A stretch of 64,000 nucleotides of DNA from Sphingomonas oligoaromativorans (lineage in GTDB: Bacteria; Pseudomonadota; Alphaproteobacteria; Sphingomonadales; Sphingomonadaceae): the NCBI RefSeq assembly GCF_011762195.1, contig NZ_JAASQK010000005.1:186001-250000 (forward strand), given 5' to 3'. The notes below the pieces were generated by a model that worked only from the letters and a program-made list of their open reading frames with translations, was not told the DNA's origin and made no database searches. Every line of letters begins with the position of its first letter. Position 1 is the stretch's first letter. The position numbers and the translations under genes were made by a program. Below, in pieces: positions 8,293-16,725 of the stretch.

Positions 8293-9579
8293 TCAGTCGG
8301 CGAACAGCAGCGCCGGCACTTCCAGCAGCCTGCGCACCGCCTGGATGAACTTGGCCGCGTCCATGCCGTCGACCACGCGATGGTCGAAGGAGGAGGACAG
8401 GTTCATCATCTTGCGGACCTCGATGCGGCCCTCGATCACCACGGCACGCTCCACCATGCGGTTGACGCCGACGATGGCGACCTCCGGGCGATTGATGACC
8501 GGCGTCGAGACGATGCCGCCCAGCGCGCCCAGCGAGGTGAGCGTGATGGTCGAGCCCGACAGCTCCTCGCGCTTCGCCTTGCCGCGGCGGGTGGCGTCAG
8601 CGAGGCGGACGATCTCGGAGGCCAGGCCCCACACGTCATAGGCCTGCGCGTCGCGGATCACCGGCACGGAGAGGCCCGCGTCGGTCTGCGTCGCCATGCC
8701 GAGATGCATCGCCGAGTGGCGGCTGACCACGCCCGCCTCGTCGTCGAAGCGCGCGTTGACCATCGGGAAGTCCGCCGCCGCCTTCGCCATCGCGCGGATG
8801 AGGAAGGGCAGCATGGTGAGCTTCGGGCGCTCGCCCCGCGTGCCGTTCATCGCCTGACGCAGCGCCTCGACGGCGGTGACGTCGACTTCCTCGACATAGG
8901 CGAAGTGCGGGATGCGGCGCTTGGCCTCGGCCATATTCTCCGCGATGCGGCGGCGCAGGCCGGTGACCTTGATCTCCTCGACATCGTCATGGCCGGCCGC
9001 GACCGGGGCGTAGCGCGGCGCGGCCTTCGGCGACGAACCACCGCCCTGATATTTGAGGTAAGCATCGAGATCGGAGTGCTTCACCCGATCGCCCGCCGAC
9101 GGATGCACGTCGGCGAGATCGACGCCCAGTTCCCTGGCGCGCTGGCGGACGGCCGGAGAGGCCAGCACCTTGCGCGCCGTGACTCCCCTCCCCGAAAGGG
9201 AGGGGTTGGGGGTGGGTTCGCTCGGGGCGGGCGCAGCGGTTTCCTTCGGGGAACCCTCCCCCGGCCCCTCCCTTTCAGGGAGGGGAGCGGCTTCCGCCTT
9301 GGGCGCCTCCACCACAACCGGAGCAGCCGCCTCGCCGCCCTCGGTCTCGAACACGATCAGCGTCGAGCCGATGGCGATCTGGTCGCCGACCGCGCCGGCC
9401 AGCTCGACCACCTTGCCCGAGACGGGCGCGGCCATCTCGACCGTCGCCTTGTCGGTCATCATGTCGGCGACCGGCTGGTCCTCCTCGACCATGTCGCCGA
9501 TCTTGACATGCCAGGTGACGATCTCGGCCTCGGCAATGCCTTCGCCGATATCGGGCAAACGGAAAGGGACGCGTGCCAT
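8293..9579 (-). CDS. bkdB: Branched-chain alpha-keto acid dehydrogenase, E2 dihydrolipoyl acyltransferase
   Basis: A 428-aa core subunit that transfers acyl groups from E1 to CoA. The lipoyl domain (residues 1-80) has the MTDKATVEM turn with Lys44 as lipoylation site. The E1/E3-binding domain reads VLASPAVRQRARELGVD. The C-terminal catalytic domain carries SFDHRVVDGMDAA with the active His/Asp pair. The linker between lipoyl and binding domains (about residues 98-132) is encoded by a complete palindromic repeat element and reads [11 protein letters not shown]...NPSLSGRG, unlike the usual Ala/Pro linker. The start at 9579 follows AAGGA and lies six bases after the E1beta stop; a TTG nine bases upstream is possible. 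It is last in the E1alpha-E1beta-E2 operon. Confidence 0.93.
   Translation of the reverse strand: MARVPFRLPDIGEGIAEAEIVTWHVKIGDMVEEDQPVADMMTDKATVEMAAPVSGKVVELAGAVGDQIAIGSTLIVFETEGGEAAAPVVVEAPKAEAAPLPEREGPGEGSPKETAAPAPSEPTPNPSLSGRGVTARKVLASPAVRQRARELGVDLADVHPSAGDRVKHSDLDAYLKYQGGGSSPKAAPRYAPVAAGHDDVEEIKVTGLRRRIAENMAEAKRRIPHFAYVEEVDVTAVEALRQAMNGTRGERPKLTMLPFLIRAMAKAAADFPMVNARFDDEAGVVSRHSAMHLGMATQTDAGLSVPVIRDAQAYDVWGLASEIVRLADATRRGKAKREELSGSTITLTSLGALGGIVSTPVINRPEVAIVGVNRMVERAVVIEGRIEVRKMMNLSSSFDHRVVDGMDAAKFIQAVRRLLEVPALLFAD
9183..9287. repeat. 105-bp palindromic element inserted in frame in the E2 gene
   Basis: Left hairpin CCCCTCCC-cgaaa-GGGAGGGG (9185-9205), a central pair of complementary arms (GGGGGTGGGTT near 9209-9219 with AACCCTCCCCC near 9252-9262), then right hairpin CCCCTCCC-tttca-GGGAGGGG (9265-9285). 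The same design occurs at 35922-36020 between hslV and hslU. At about 105 bp it keeps the E2 reading frame and supplies 35 linker codons. Confidence 0.85.
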
Positions 9580-9584
9580 GCCGA

Positions 9585-10598
9585 TCAATCCTTCATCACG
9601 CGCTTGAGCGCTTCACCGAGCCGCACCGGCCCCGGAAAATAGGCCCACTCCAGCGAGTGGGGATAAGGCGTGTCCCACCCCGTGACGCGCTCGATCGGCG
9701 CTTCGAGGACATGGAAGCAGCGCTCCTGCACCTGCGCCGACAGCTCCGCGCCGAAGCCGGAGGTGCGCGTCGCCTCATGAACGATCACGCAGCGGCCGGT
9801 CTTCTCGACCGAGGCGGCGATCGTCTCGATATCGAGCGGCAGCAGCGTGCGCAGGTCGATCACCTCGGCATCGATGCCGTTCTCCGCCACCACGCCCAGC
9901 GCGACATGGACCATCGTGCCATAGGAGAGGATCGTCACCGCCTCCCCCTCGCGCACCACGGCGGCCTTGCCGAGCGGCACGGTGTAGTGCCCCTCCGGCA
10001 CCTCCGAGGATGCGTGCTTGGACCAGGGCTGCACCGGACGGTCATAATGGCCGTCGAACGGGCCGTTATAGATGCGTTTGGGCTCGAAGAAGATCACCGG
10101 GTCCGGGTCTTCGATCGCCGCGATCAGCAGGCCCTTGGCGTCATAGGGATTGGACGGGATCACCGTCTTCAGGCCCGCGACATGGGTGAAGATGCCCTCG
10201 GGCGACTGCGAGTGGGTCTGGCCGCCGAAGATGCCGCCGCCAAACGGCGAGCGCACCGTGATCGGGCAGGTGAACTCGCCCGCCGAGCGATAGCGCAGGC
10301 GCGCCGCCTCGGAGATGAGCTGGTCCATGCCTGGATAGATATAATCGGCGAACTGGATCTCCGGCACCGGGCGCAGGCCATAGGCCGCCATGCCCACCGC
10401 GACGCCGATGATGCCGCATTCGTTGATCGGCGCGTCGAACACGCGCGTCTTGCCATATTTCTTCTGGAGGCCGGCGGTGGCGCGGAAGACGCCGCCGAAA
10501 TAGCCGACATCCTCGCCCATCACCATCACGCCGGAGTCGCGCTCCATCGCGACGTCCATGGCGGAGTTGATCGCCTGGATCATGTTCATGGTCGTCAT
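9585..10598 (-). CDS. bkdA2: Branched-chain alpha-keto acid dehydrogenase, E1 beta subunit
   Basis: A 337-aa protein forming, with E1alpha, the thiamine-diphosphate decarboxylase of the BCKDH complex. It starts MTTMNMIQAINSAMDVAMERD and has GEDVGYFGGVFRAT, the family's cofactor-side motif, then FADYIYPGMDQLISEAARLRYRSAG and later VIHEATRTSGFGAE, all standard for E1beta. Length equals Pseudomonas BkdA2. The start overlaps the E1alpha stop by four bases (ATGA), so the two subunits are translationally coupled for 1:1 assembly. Confidence 0.94.
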   Translation of the reverse strand: MTTMNMIQAINSAMDVAMERDSGVMVMGEDVGYFGGVFRATAGLQKKYGKTRVFDAPINECGIIGVAVGMAAYGLRPVPEIQFADYIYPGMDQLISEAARLRYRSAGEFTCPITVRSPFGGGIFGGQTHSQSPEGIFTHVAGLKTVIPSNPYDAKGLLIAAIEDPDPVIFFEPKRIYNGPFDGHYDRPVQPWSKHASSEVPEGHYTVPLGKAAVVREGEAVTILSYGTMVHVALGVVAENGIDAEVIDLRTLLPLDIETIAASVEKTGRCVIVHEATRTSGFGAELSAQVQERCFHVLEAPIERVTGWDTPYPHSLEWAYFPGPVRLGEALKRVMKD

Positions 10599-11866
10599 AC
10601 GCCGGCGGCCCTCCGCTCTTCGGCCATCTGCTCGCTCTGTTCCTTGATGTGCGCGGGCATCTCGGCGAACACGTCCTCGAACATCGTCTCGAAGCTGTGG
10701 ACGAAGCCGGTGCCCGAAAGCACGCCCAGCTTCTCCGCCTCGCGGCCGGCATCGCGGACCATGTCGGTCAGCTCGGCCTGGAGCGCGTCATGGCTCGCCT
10801 CGTCCCATTCGCCGAGGCCGATGAGATGCTGCTTCAACCGCTCGATGGGGTCGCCGAGCGGGAAGTTCTTCGCCTCTTCCGCCGAGCGATAGGCCGAAGG
10901 ATCGTCCGACGTGGAATGCGCCTCGACGCGATAGGTGAAATGCTCGATCAGCGTCGGGCCGGCATTGGTGCGCGCGCGCTCGGCGGCCCACTCGGTCGCC
11001 GCGAAGACCGCCAGCGGATCATTGCCGTCGATGCGCAGCGCCGCGATGCCATAGCCGAGGCCCCTGGCTGCGAACGTGGTCGACTCGCCGCCCGCGAAGC
11101 CCGCGAAGGACGAGATCGCCCACTGGTTGTTGACGACGTTCAGGATCACCGGCGCGCGGTATACGCTCGCGAAAGTGCAGGCGGCGTGGAAGTCGCCCTC
11201 GGCGGTCGAGCCCTCGCCCACCCAGCTCACGGCGATGCGCGTGTCGCCCTTGGCGGCGCTCGCCATCGCCCAGCCCACCGCCTGCGGATATTGCGTGGCG
11301 AGGTTGCCCGAGATCGAGAAGAAGCCCGCTTCCTTGGCCGAATACATGATCGGCAACTGGCGGCCCTTCAGCCGGTCGCCGGCATTGGAATAGACCTGGC
11401 ACATCATGTCGACTAGCGGCCAGTCGCGCCCGATCAGCAGGCCCTGCTGGCGATAGGACGGGAAGCACATGTCATCGCGATGCAGCGCCTCGACGGCGCC
11501 GATCGCGACGGCCTCTTCGCCCGTACATTTCATGTAGAAGCTGGTCTTGCCCTGACGCTGCGCGCGGAACATGCGGTCGTCATAGGCGCGCGTCAGCATC
11601 ATGCCGCGCAGGATGCGCTTGACCCGCTCGACCGGCAGGCGCGGGTTCCACGGGCCGACGGCCTTGCCGTCCTTGTCCAGCACGCGGATCAGCGTGAAGG
11701 GCAGATCGCGCATGGTGGCCGGATCGGCATCGACCGAGGGGCGCGCGACGCTGCCGGCCTCGGGAAACACCATGTCGTCGAACGACACGGCATCGCCCGG
11801 CCGGAACTTCGGCTCGGGCACATGGAGCGTCAGCGACCGCAGATTGCGGCCCGCCTCGTCGGCCAT
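10595..11866 (-). CDS. bkdA1: Branched-chain alpha-keto acid dehydrogenase, E1 alpha subunit
   Basis: A 423-aa subunit that binds thiamine diphosphate and decarboxylates the 2-oxo acids of Val, Leu and Ile. From the start LTLHVPEPKFRPGD to KGRQLPIMYSAKEAGFFSISGNLATQ it follows the Pseudomonas BkdA1 pattern rather than pyruvate dehydrogenase. The cofactor motif runs GEGSTAEGDFH to NNQWAIS, and the phosphorylation-loop region has YRVEAHSTSDDPS. The start at 11866 lies six bases after an AGGAGG; upstream in-frame ATGs have poorer spacing. No dihydrolipoamide dehydrogenase gene follows E2, so E3 must be shared with another complex. A palindrome about 100 bases upstream may be its operator. Confidence 0.94.
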   Translation of the reverse strand: MADEAGRNLRSLTLHVPEPKFRPGDAVSFDDMVFPEAGSVARPSVDADPATMRDLPFTLIRVLDKDGKAVGPWNPRLPVERVKRILRGMMLTRAYDDRMFRAQRQGKTSFYMKCTGEEAVAIGAVEALHRDDMCFPSYRQQGLLIGRDWPLVDMMCQVYSNAGDRLKGRQLPIMYSAKEAGFFSISGNLATQYPQAVGWAMASAAKGDTRIAVSWVGEGSTAEGDFHAACTFASVYRAPVILNVVNNQWAISSFAGFAGGESTTFAARGLGYGIAALRIDGNDPLAVFAATEWAAERARTNAGPTLIEHFTYRVEAHSTSDDPSAYRSAEEAKNFPLGDPIERLKQHLIGLGEWDEASHDALQAELTDMVRDAGREAEKLGVLSGTGFVHSFETMFEDVFAEMPAHIKEQSEQMAEERRAAGV

Positions 11867-11962
11867 CCTCATCCTCCTCAGGCCCCCTCGCATGTTCAGC
11901 ATGAACGCCGCGATGGCCTGTCCGCTCCCTAGCGTCAGGCGAGGAGCGTGGAAAGAGGTTTC

Positions 11963-11975
11963 GTAATTATATTAC
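11963..11975. promoter_or_regulatory. AT-rich palindrome upstream of the bkd operon
   Basis: GTAAT-TAT-ATTAC, a perfect 13-bp palindrome in a very GC-rich context. It is 97 bases upstream of the E1alpha start and 14 bases after the stop of the efflux operon. Candidate operator; the regulator is unknown. Confidence 0.4.
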
Positions 11976-11988
11976 ATGTCAGTGAATG

Positions 11989-13521
11989 CTAGTTGCTGCG
12001 CTGCGAAATATCCTGCGGTGAGGTGAGAGCCTGTCGCGGCGGAGTGCCGGGCGGTGCCGCGACCGGCGGAGCCCCTTCCCAGCCGCCGCCCAGCGCCTTG
12101 AACAGCGACACCTGCGAATCGGCGACATTGGTCTCCGACTGGGCCAGCGCCTGCCGCGCCTCGGCGCGATTCTGCTCCGCCACCAGCAGGTCGAGAAAAT
12201 TGTCGCGGCCGGTGTCGAAGCGGATGCGCGAGAGCTTGGCCGCATCGTCCGCCGCAGCGGACGCGCGCGCCAGCGCGTCGTTGCGCTCCAGCGCCGCCGA
12301 ATAGCGCGCCAGCGCCTGCTCGGTCTCCTTGAGCGCGGTCAGGATCGTCCCCTGGAAGGCGGCGAGCGAGGCGTCGGTCTGCCCCTTCGCCTGCCGGATG
12401 CGGGCGCGCGCGACCGCGATGTTGGGGAAGGTCCACGAGATCAGCGGCCCGAGCGAATAGCCGAAGGACGCCGACTTGCCGACATCGCCGATATGCGGTG
12501 CGCCAAGCGTGGCCGAGCCGGCGAGCGTCACCGACGGGAAGAGCGCCGCCGTCGCGATGCCGATCCGCGCCGTGTCGGCGGCGAGCGTGCGCTCCGCCGC
12601 GCGGACGTCCGGGCGGCGGGCGAGCAGCGTCGCGCCGTCGCCCACCGGGATCACCGTCGCCACCTTGGGCACGGTGCGGCATTGGGCGGCATCGGCATCG
12701 AGTTCGGCGGGCGGGCGCCCGGTCAGCGCCGCGAGCGCGTAAAGCTGCGCGCGGCGTTCGGCTTCGAGTTGCGGCACCTGCGCATTGGCCTGCTCGACCA
12801 GCACCGTCGCCTGATCGACGTCGCGCCGCGTGCCACGGCCGGCGTCGAGCAGGCGCTGCGTCAGGTCGCGGGTATTGCCTTCGAGCTTGGCCGTCTCGCG
12901 CGCCACGTCAGCCTGCGCCGCGAAGCCGCAGGCGTCGGCATAGCTCTGCGCCACCTGCGCGGCGATCGAGATGCGCGCGCCGTCGAGCTCGGCGGCAGCG
13001 GCCTCGGCGTCGCGATGCGCCGCCTGGATCGAGCGCGTCACGCGGCCGAAAATGTCGACCTCGTAGCTCGCGTCGAAACCGGCCTGATAGAAGTTGAAAT
13101 CATAATGGCTCGGCCCGCCGGCCGCATCCGCTCCGGCCCCGGTACGGCTCTGCACCGTGTCCGCGCCGATCCGCTCGCGCTGATAGCCCGCCGAAAGATC
13201 GGTGCTGGGCAGCCGGCCGGCCCGCGCCTCGGACAGATAGCCGCGCGCCTTGCGGAGATTGCCCGCCGCCTGCCGGATGTCGGTGTTGTAGGTGAAGGCA
13301 TCCTGGATCAGCCGGTCGAGCACCGGATCCTGAAACATCTCCCACCATTTGGCCGGCAGCGGACCGCCCGACAGCATCGGGCCGGAATGCGATTCCATGA
13401 AGGGCTGGGTCGCATCCGCCGCCACCTGCGGCCGATGATAGTTCGGCCCGACCGCGCACCCCGCCAGCGCCATCGCCGGGATCAGCGCGCCGGCCGCGCG
13501 CAGCGCCGTCATCCGGCTCAT
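11989..13521 (-). CDS. RND efflux outer-membrane lipoprotein (NodT/OprM family)
   Basis: A 510-aa outer-membrane channel. The signal sequence ends in the lipobox LAGC (Cys22), followed by AVGPNYHRP, the usual mature start of OprM/NodT proteins. Two similar halves rich in Ala and charged coiled-coil helices (ARGTRRDVDQATVLVEQANAQVPQLEAE and the later RFDTGRDNFLDLLVAEQNRAEA, quoted here as landmarks) mark the TolC-type repeats. The start codon overlaps the permease stop as ATGA, and GGAGG precedes it, so it is the third gene of a coupled adaptor-permease-channel operon. It should form the exit duct of the pump. Confidence 0.93.
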   Translation of the reverse strand: MSRMTALRAAGALIPAMALAGCAVGPNYHRPQVAADATQPFMESHSGPMLSGGPLPAKWWEMFQDPVLDRLIQDAFTYNTDIRQAAGNLRKARGYLSEARAGRLPSTDLSAGYQRERIGADTVQSRTGAGADAAGGPSHYDFNFYQAGFDASYEVDIFGRVTRSIQAAHRDAEAAAAELDGARISIAAQVAQSYADACGFAAQADVARETAKLEGNTRDLTQRLLDAGRGTRRDVDQATVLVEQANAQVPQLEAERRAQLYALAALTGRPPAELDADAAQCRTVPKVATVIPVGDGATLLARRPDVRAAERTLAADTARIGIATAALFPSVTLAGSATLGAPHIGDVGKSASFGYSLGPLISWTFPNIAVARARIRQAKGQTDASLAAFQGTILTALKETEQALARYSAALERNDALARASAAADDAAKLSRIRFDTGRDNFLDLLVAEQNRAEARQALAQSETNVADSQVSLFKALGGGWEGAPPVAAPPGTPPRQALTSPQDISQRSN

Positions 13522-16500
13522 GACAGGCCTCCTTCCGCCGCCGCCCCGCCGCTCCGGCGGCCCGAGCGCAGGCCCTTCGCCCAGTCCGACACACGCTCGC
13601 CCAGCATCTTGCTGATGACATAGAAGCTCGGCGTGAAGAGCAGGCCGAACAGCGTCACGCCGATCATCCCGAAGAACACCGCCACGCCCAGCGCCTTGCG
13701 CATCTCCGAACCCGGACCGTTGGAGATCACCAGCGGCAGCACGCCGAGAATGAAGGCGATCGAGGTCATCAGGATCGGCCGCAGGCGCTGATGCGCCGCC
13801 CGCTCCGCCGCGTCCCTGTGGGACAGGCCGTCATCCTCGCCCTGCCGCGCGAACTCGACGATCAGGATCGCGTTCTTCGCCGCCAGGCCGACCAGCACGA
13901 CAAGGCCGATCTGGGTGAGAACGTTGTTGTCCATCCCCATCAGCTCGACGCCGAGGATCGCGGCCAGCAGGCACATCGGCACGATCAGGATCACCGCCAG
14001 CGGCAGGACCACGCTCTCATATTGCGCCGCCAGCAGCAGGAAGACGAACAGCACGGCCAGGCCGAACACGAAGATGCCGGTATTGCCCGCCTGCTCCTGC
14101 TGGAAGGCGAGATCGGTCCATTCGTAGGTCATGCCCTTGGGCAGGAGCTTCGCCGCCAGCCCGGCCATCGTCTTCAGCGACTGGCCCGACGAATAGCCGC
14201 GCGCCGTATCGCCCTGAAGCTCGGCCGCCGGATAGAGATTGTAGCGAACCACGCGATAGGGGCCGGAATCATTCTTCATCGTCAGCACCGCGCCCAGCGG
14301 CACCATGCCGCCGCCGCTGGCGCGGGTGCGCAACTGCTCGACGTCGGAAGTCTGCTGGCGATAGGGCGCGTCCGCCTGCGCCGTCACGCGCCAGGTGCGG
14401 CCGAGATAGTTGAAGTCGTTGATATAGGTCGAGCCCAGATAGGTGCCGAGCGTGGAGAAGATGTTCTGCACCGGCACGCCGATCTGCTCGGCCTTCTCGC
14501 GGTCGATATCGGCGTAGAGGCGCGGCGTGCGGATGTTGAAGGTGGTGAAGGTCGCCTGGATGCCCTCGGCCTTGTTGGCCGCCATCATCATGCCGAACGC
14601 GGCCTTCTGGAGCGCGGCATAGCCCTCGCCGGTGCGATCCTCGATCTCCATCTTCCAGCCGCCGCCGGTGCCGATGCCGCGCACGGGCGGCGGCGGGATG
14701 ACGAGGATGTTGCCGGCGGTGATCTGGCCATAGGCCTTGCGCAGCTTCACCGCGAACTCGTCGGCGGTGAGCTTGCGGTCCTTCTGCTCCTTCATCAGCA
14801 CGAAGATCACGCCGGTGTTGGGCGCGTTGGTGAAGGTCGCGCCGTCGAAGCCCGCGAAGGCCACGGTGTCGCGCGCCTCGGGCAGGCTCATCGCGATCTT
14901 GATCGCCCGACGCATGACCTGTGTGGTCCGCTCGAGCGAGGTGCCCGGCGGCATCTGCACCGCGCTGATGAGATAGCCCTGATCCTGCGCGGGGATGAAG
15001 CCGGTCGGCGTCGCGTTGAAGCGCCACACCGCGAACAGGATCAGCCCGACATAGACGATGCCGACCAACGCCAGCTTGCGCACCAGCCGCCCGGTCAGCT
15101 TGCCATAGCGGTCGGACAAGCGCTCGAAGCCATGGTTGAAGCCGTTGGCGAAGCGCGCCGGCCAGCCGCGCCAGCCCTCGCGCACCTGCCGATCCTCGTC
15201 GAGACGATGCTTGAGCAGCAGCGCCGCCAGCGAGGGCGACAAGGTGAGCGACACGAAGGCCGAGATTGCCGTCGCCGACACGATGGTCAGCGCGAACTGC
15301 TTGTAGAACTGGCCCGAGATGCCGGGGATGAAGGCGGTAGGGATGAACACGCCGCACAGCACGAGGCAGATCGCGATCAGCGCGCCGGACACCTCGTCCA
15401 TCGTCTTGTGCGCCGCCTCGCGGGGGGAAAGCCCCTCCTCCTCCATCAGGCGTTCGATATTCTCGATCACCACGATGGCGTCGTCGACGACGATGCCGAT
15501 CGCAAGCACGAGCCCGAACAGCGACAGGTTGTTCAGCGAGAAGCCGAAGCCCGCCATGAAGGCGAAGCTGCCCACCAGCGAGATCGGAATCGCGATCAGC
15601 GGCACGATCGCCGCCCGCCAGCTCTGGAGGAACAGCAGCACCACCAGCGCCACGAGAACCAACGCGATGTAGAGCGTGTGCTCCACCTCGTTGATCGAGG
15701 CCGAGATATAGTCGGTCGGGTGGTAGCCGATATTATAGGCCATGCCCGGCGGGAAGCTCGTGGACGCTTCCGCCAGCGCCGCCTTCACCTTGTCCGCGGT
15801 CGCCAGCGCGTTGGAGCCGGGGAGCTGCGTCACGATCAGGACGGTCGCGTCCTGGCCATTGAAGATGCCGTTGGTGGTGTAGTCCTGCGCGCCCAGCTCG
15901 ATGCGGGCGATGTCGCGCAACCGCGTGAGCCCGCCATCGGCACGGCGCTTGAGGATGATGTCGCCGAACTGCTCGGGCGAGGTCAGCCGGCCCAGCGTCT
16001 GCACGCCGAGCTGGAAGGCATTGCCCTTGATGCCGAAGGGCGGCGATCCGATCGAGCCGGCGGCGACCTGCGCATTCTGCGCCCGGATCGCGGCCACCAC
16101 CTCGTCCACCGTCAGGTCGCGCGTCGCGGCGAGATCGGGGTCGATCCAGATTCGCATGGAGAAATCACGGCCGCCGACGAGGCGCGTGTCGCCCACGCCC
16201 TGGATGCGCTTGATCCGGTCATTGACCTGAAGCGTAATATAGTTGGAAATATATTGCTGACTCAGCGACTTGTCGGGCGAATAGAAGGCCACGCCCATCA
16301 GGATGTCGGGCGACGCCTTGCGCACCGTCACGCCGATCGATCGCGTTTCGTCGGGCAGGCGGGGCTCGGCTTCCGACACGCGGTTCTGCACCAGAACCTG
16401 CGCCTCGTTGATGTCCGTGCCCAGCGCGAAGCTGATCGTGATCGTCAGCGATCCGTCGCCGATCGACGAGGAGGACATGTAGATCATGTTCTCCACGCCG

Positions 16501-16715
16501 TTGATCTGCTGTTCCAGCGGCACGGCGACCGTCTCGGCCATCGTCTCGGCGGTGGCGCCCGGATAGCTGGCGTTCACCGTCACCGTCGGCGGCGCGATCT
16601 CGGGATATTGGCCGACCGGCAGCGTCGGATAGGCGATCGCGCCGATGATGACGATGAGGATCGAGACGACCGCCGCGAAGATCGGCCGCTCGATGAAGAA
16701 ATGCGGGAAGCGCAT
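13518..16715 (-). CDS. RND multidrug efflux permease (HAE1 family, MexF-like)
   Basis: A 1065-aa inner-membrane proton/drug antiporter. It starts MRFPHFFIERPIFAAVVS, as AcrB/MexF proteins do. Transmembrane helix 4 reads VLAIGIVVDDAIVVIENIERLM with the paired proton-relay Asp residues. Two periplasmic loops and a second half-repeat with GLAAKNAILIVEFA (the Lys helix) are present. The porter-loop wording (VQNRVSEAEPRLP, ASPDILMGVAFYSPD) is closer to MexF than to AcrB. The start at 16715 is chosen because it gives the family N terminus; the open frame upstream is Arg-rich and overlaps the adaptor gene. It follows the adaptor by ten bases and overlaps the channel gene. Confidence 0.95.
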   Translation of the reverse strand: MRFPHFFIERPIFAAVVSILIVIIGAIAYPTLPVGQYPEIAPPTVTVNASYPGATAETMAETVAVPLEQQINGVENMIYMSSSSIGDGSLTITISFALGTDINEAQVLVQNRVSEAEPRLPDETRSIGVTVRKASPDILMGVAFYSPDKSLSQQYISNYITLQVNDRIKRIQGVGDTRLVGGRDFSMRIWIDPDLAATRDLTVDEVVAAIRAQNAQVAAGSIGSPPFGIKGNAFQLGVQTLGRLTSPEQFGDIILKRRADGGLTRLRDIARIELGAQDYTTNGIFNGQDATVLIVTQLPGSNALATADKVKAALAEASTSFPPGMAYNIGYHPTDYISASINEVEHTLYIALVLVALVVLLFLQSWRAAIVPLIAIPISLVGSFAFMAGFGFSLNNLSLFGLVLAIGIVVDDAIVVIENIERLMEEEGLSPREAAHKTMDEVSGALIAICLVLCGVFIPTAFIPGISGQFYKQFALTIVSATAISAFVSLTLSPSLAALLLKHRLDEDRQVREGWRGWPARFANGFNHGFERLSDRYGKLTGRLVRKLALVGIVYVGLILFAVWRFNATPTGFIPAQDQGYLISAVQMPPGTSLERTTQVMRRAIKIAMSLPEARDTVAFAGFDGATFTNAPNTGVIFVLMKEQKDRKLTADEFAVKLRKAYGQITAGNILVIPPPPVRGIGTGGGWKMEIEDRTGEGYAALQKAAFGMMMAANKAEGIQATFTTFNIRTPRLYADIDREKAEQIGVPVQNIFSTLGTYLGSTYINDFNYLGRTWRVTAQADAPYRQQTSDVEQLRTRASGGGMVPLGAVLTMKNDSGPYRVVRYNLYPAAELQGDTARGYSSGQSLKTMAGLAAKLLPKGMTYEWTDLAFQQEQAGNTGIFVFGLAVLFVFLLLAAQYESVVLPLAVILIVPMCLLAAILGVELMGMDNNVLTQIGLVVLVGLAAKNAILIVEFARQGEDDGLSHRDAAERAAHQRLRPILMTSIAFILGVLPLVISNGPGSEMRKALGVAVFFGMIGVTLFGLLFTPSFYVISKMLGERVSDWAKGLRSGRRSGGAAAEGGLS

Positions 16716-16725
16716 CGCCGCGCCC

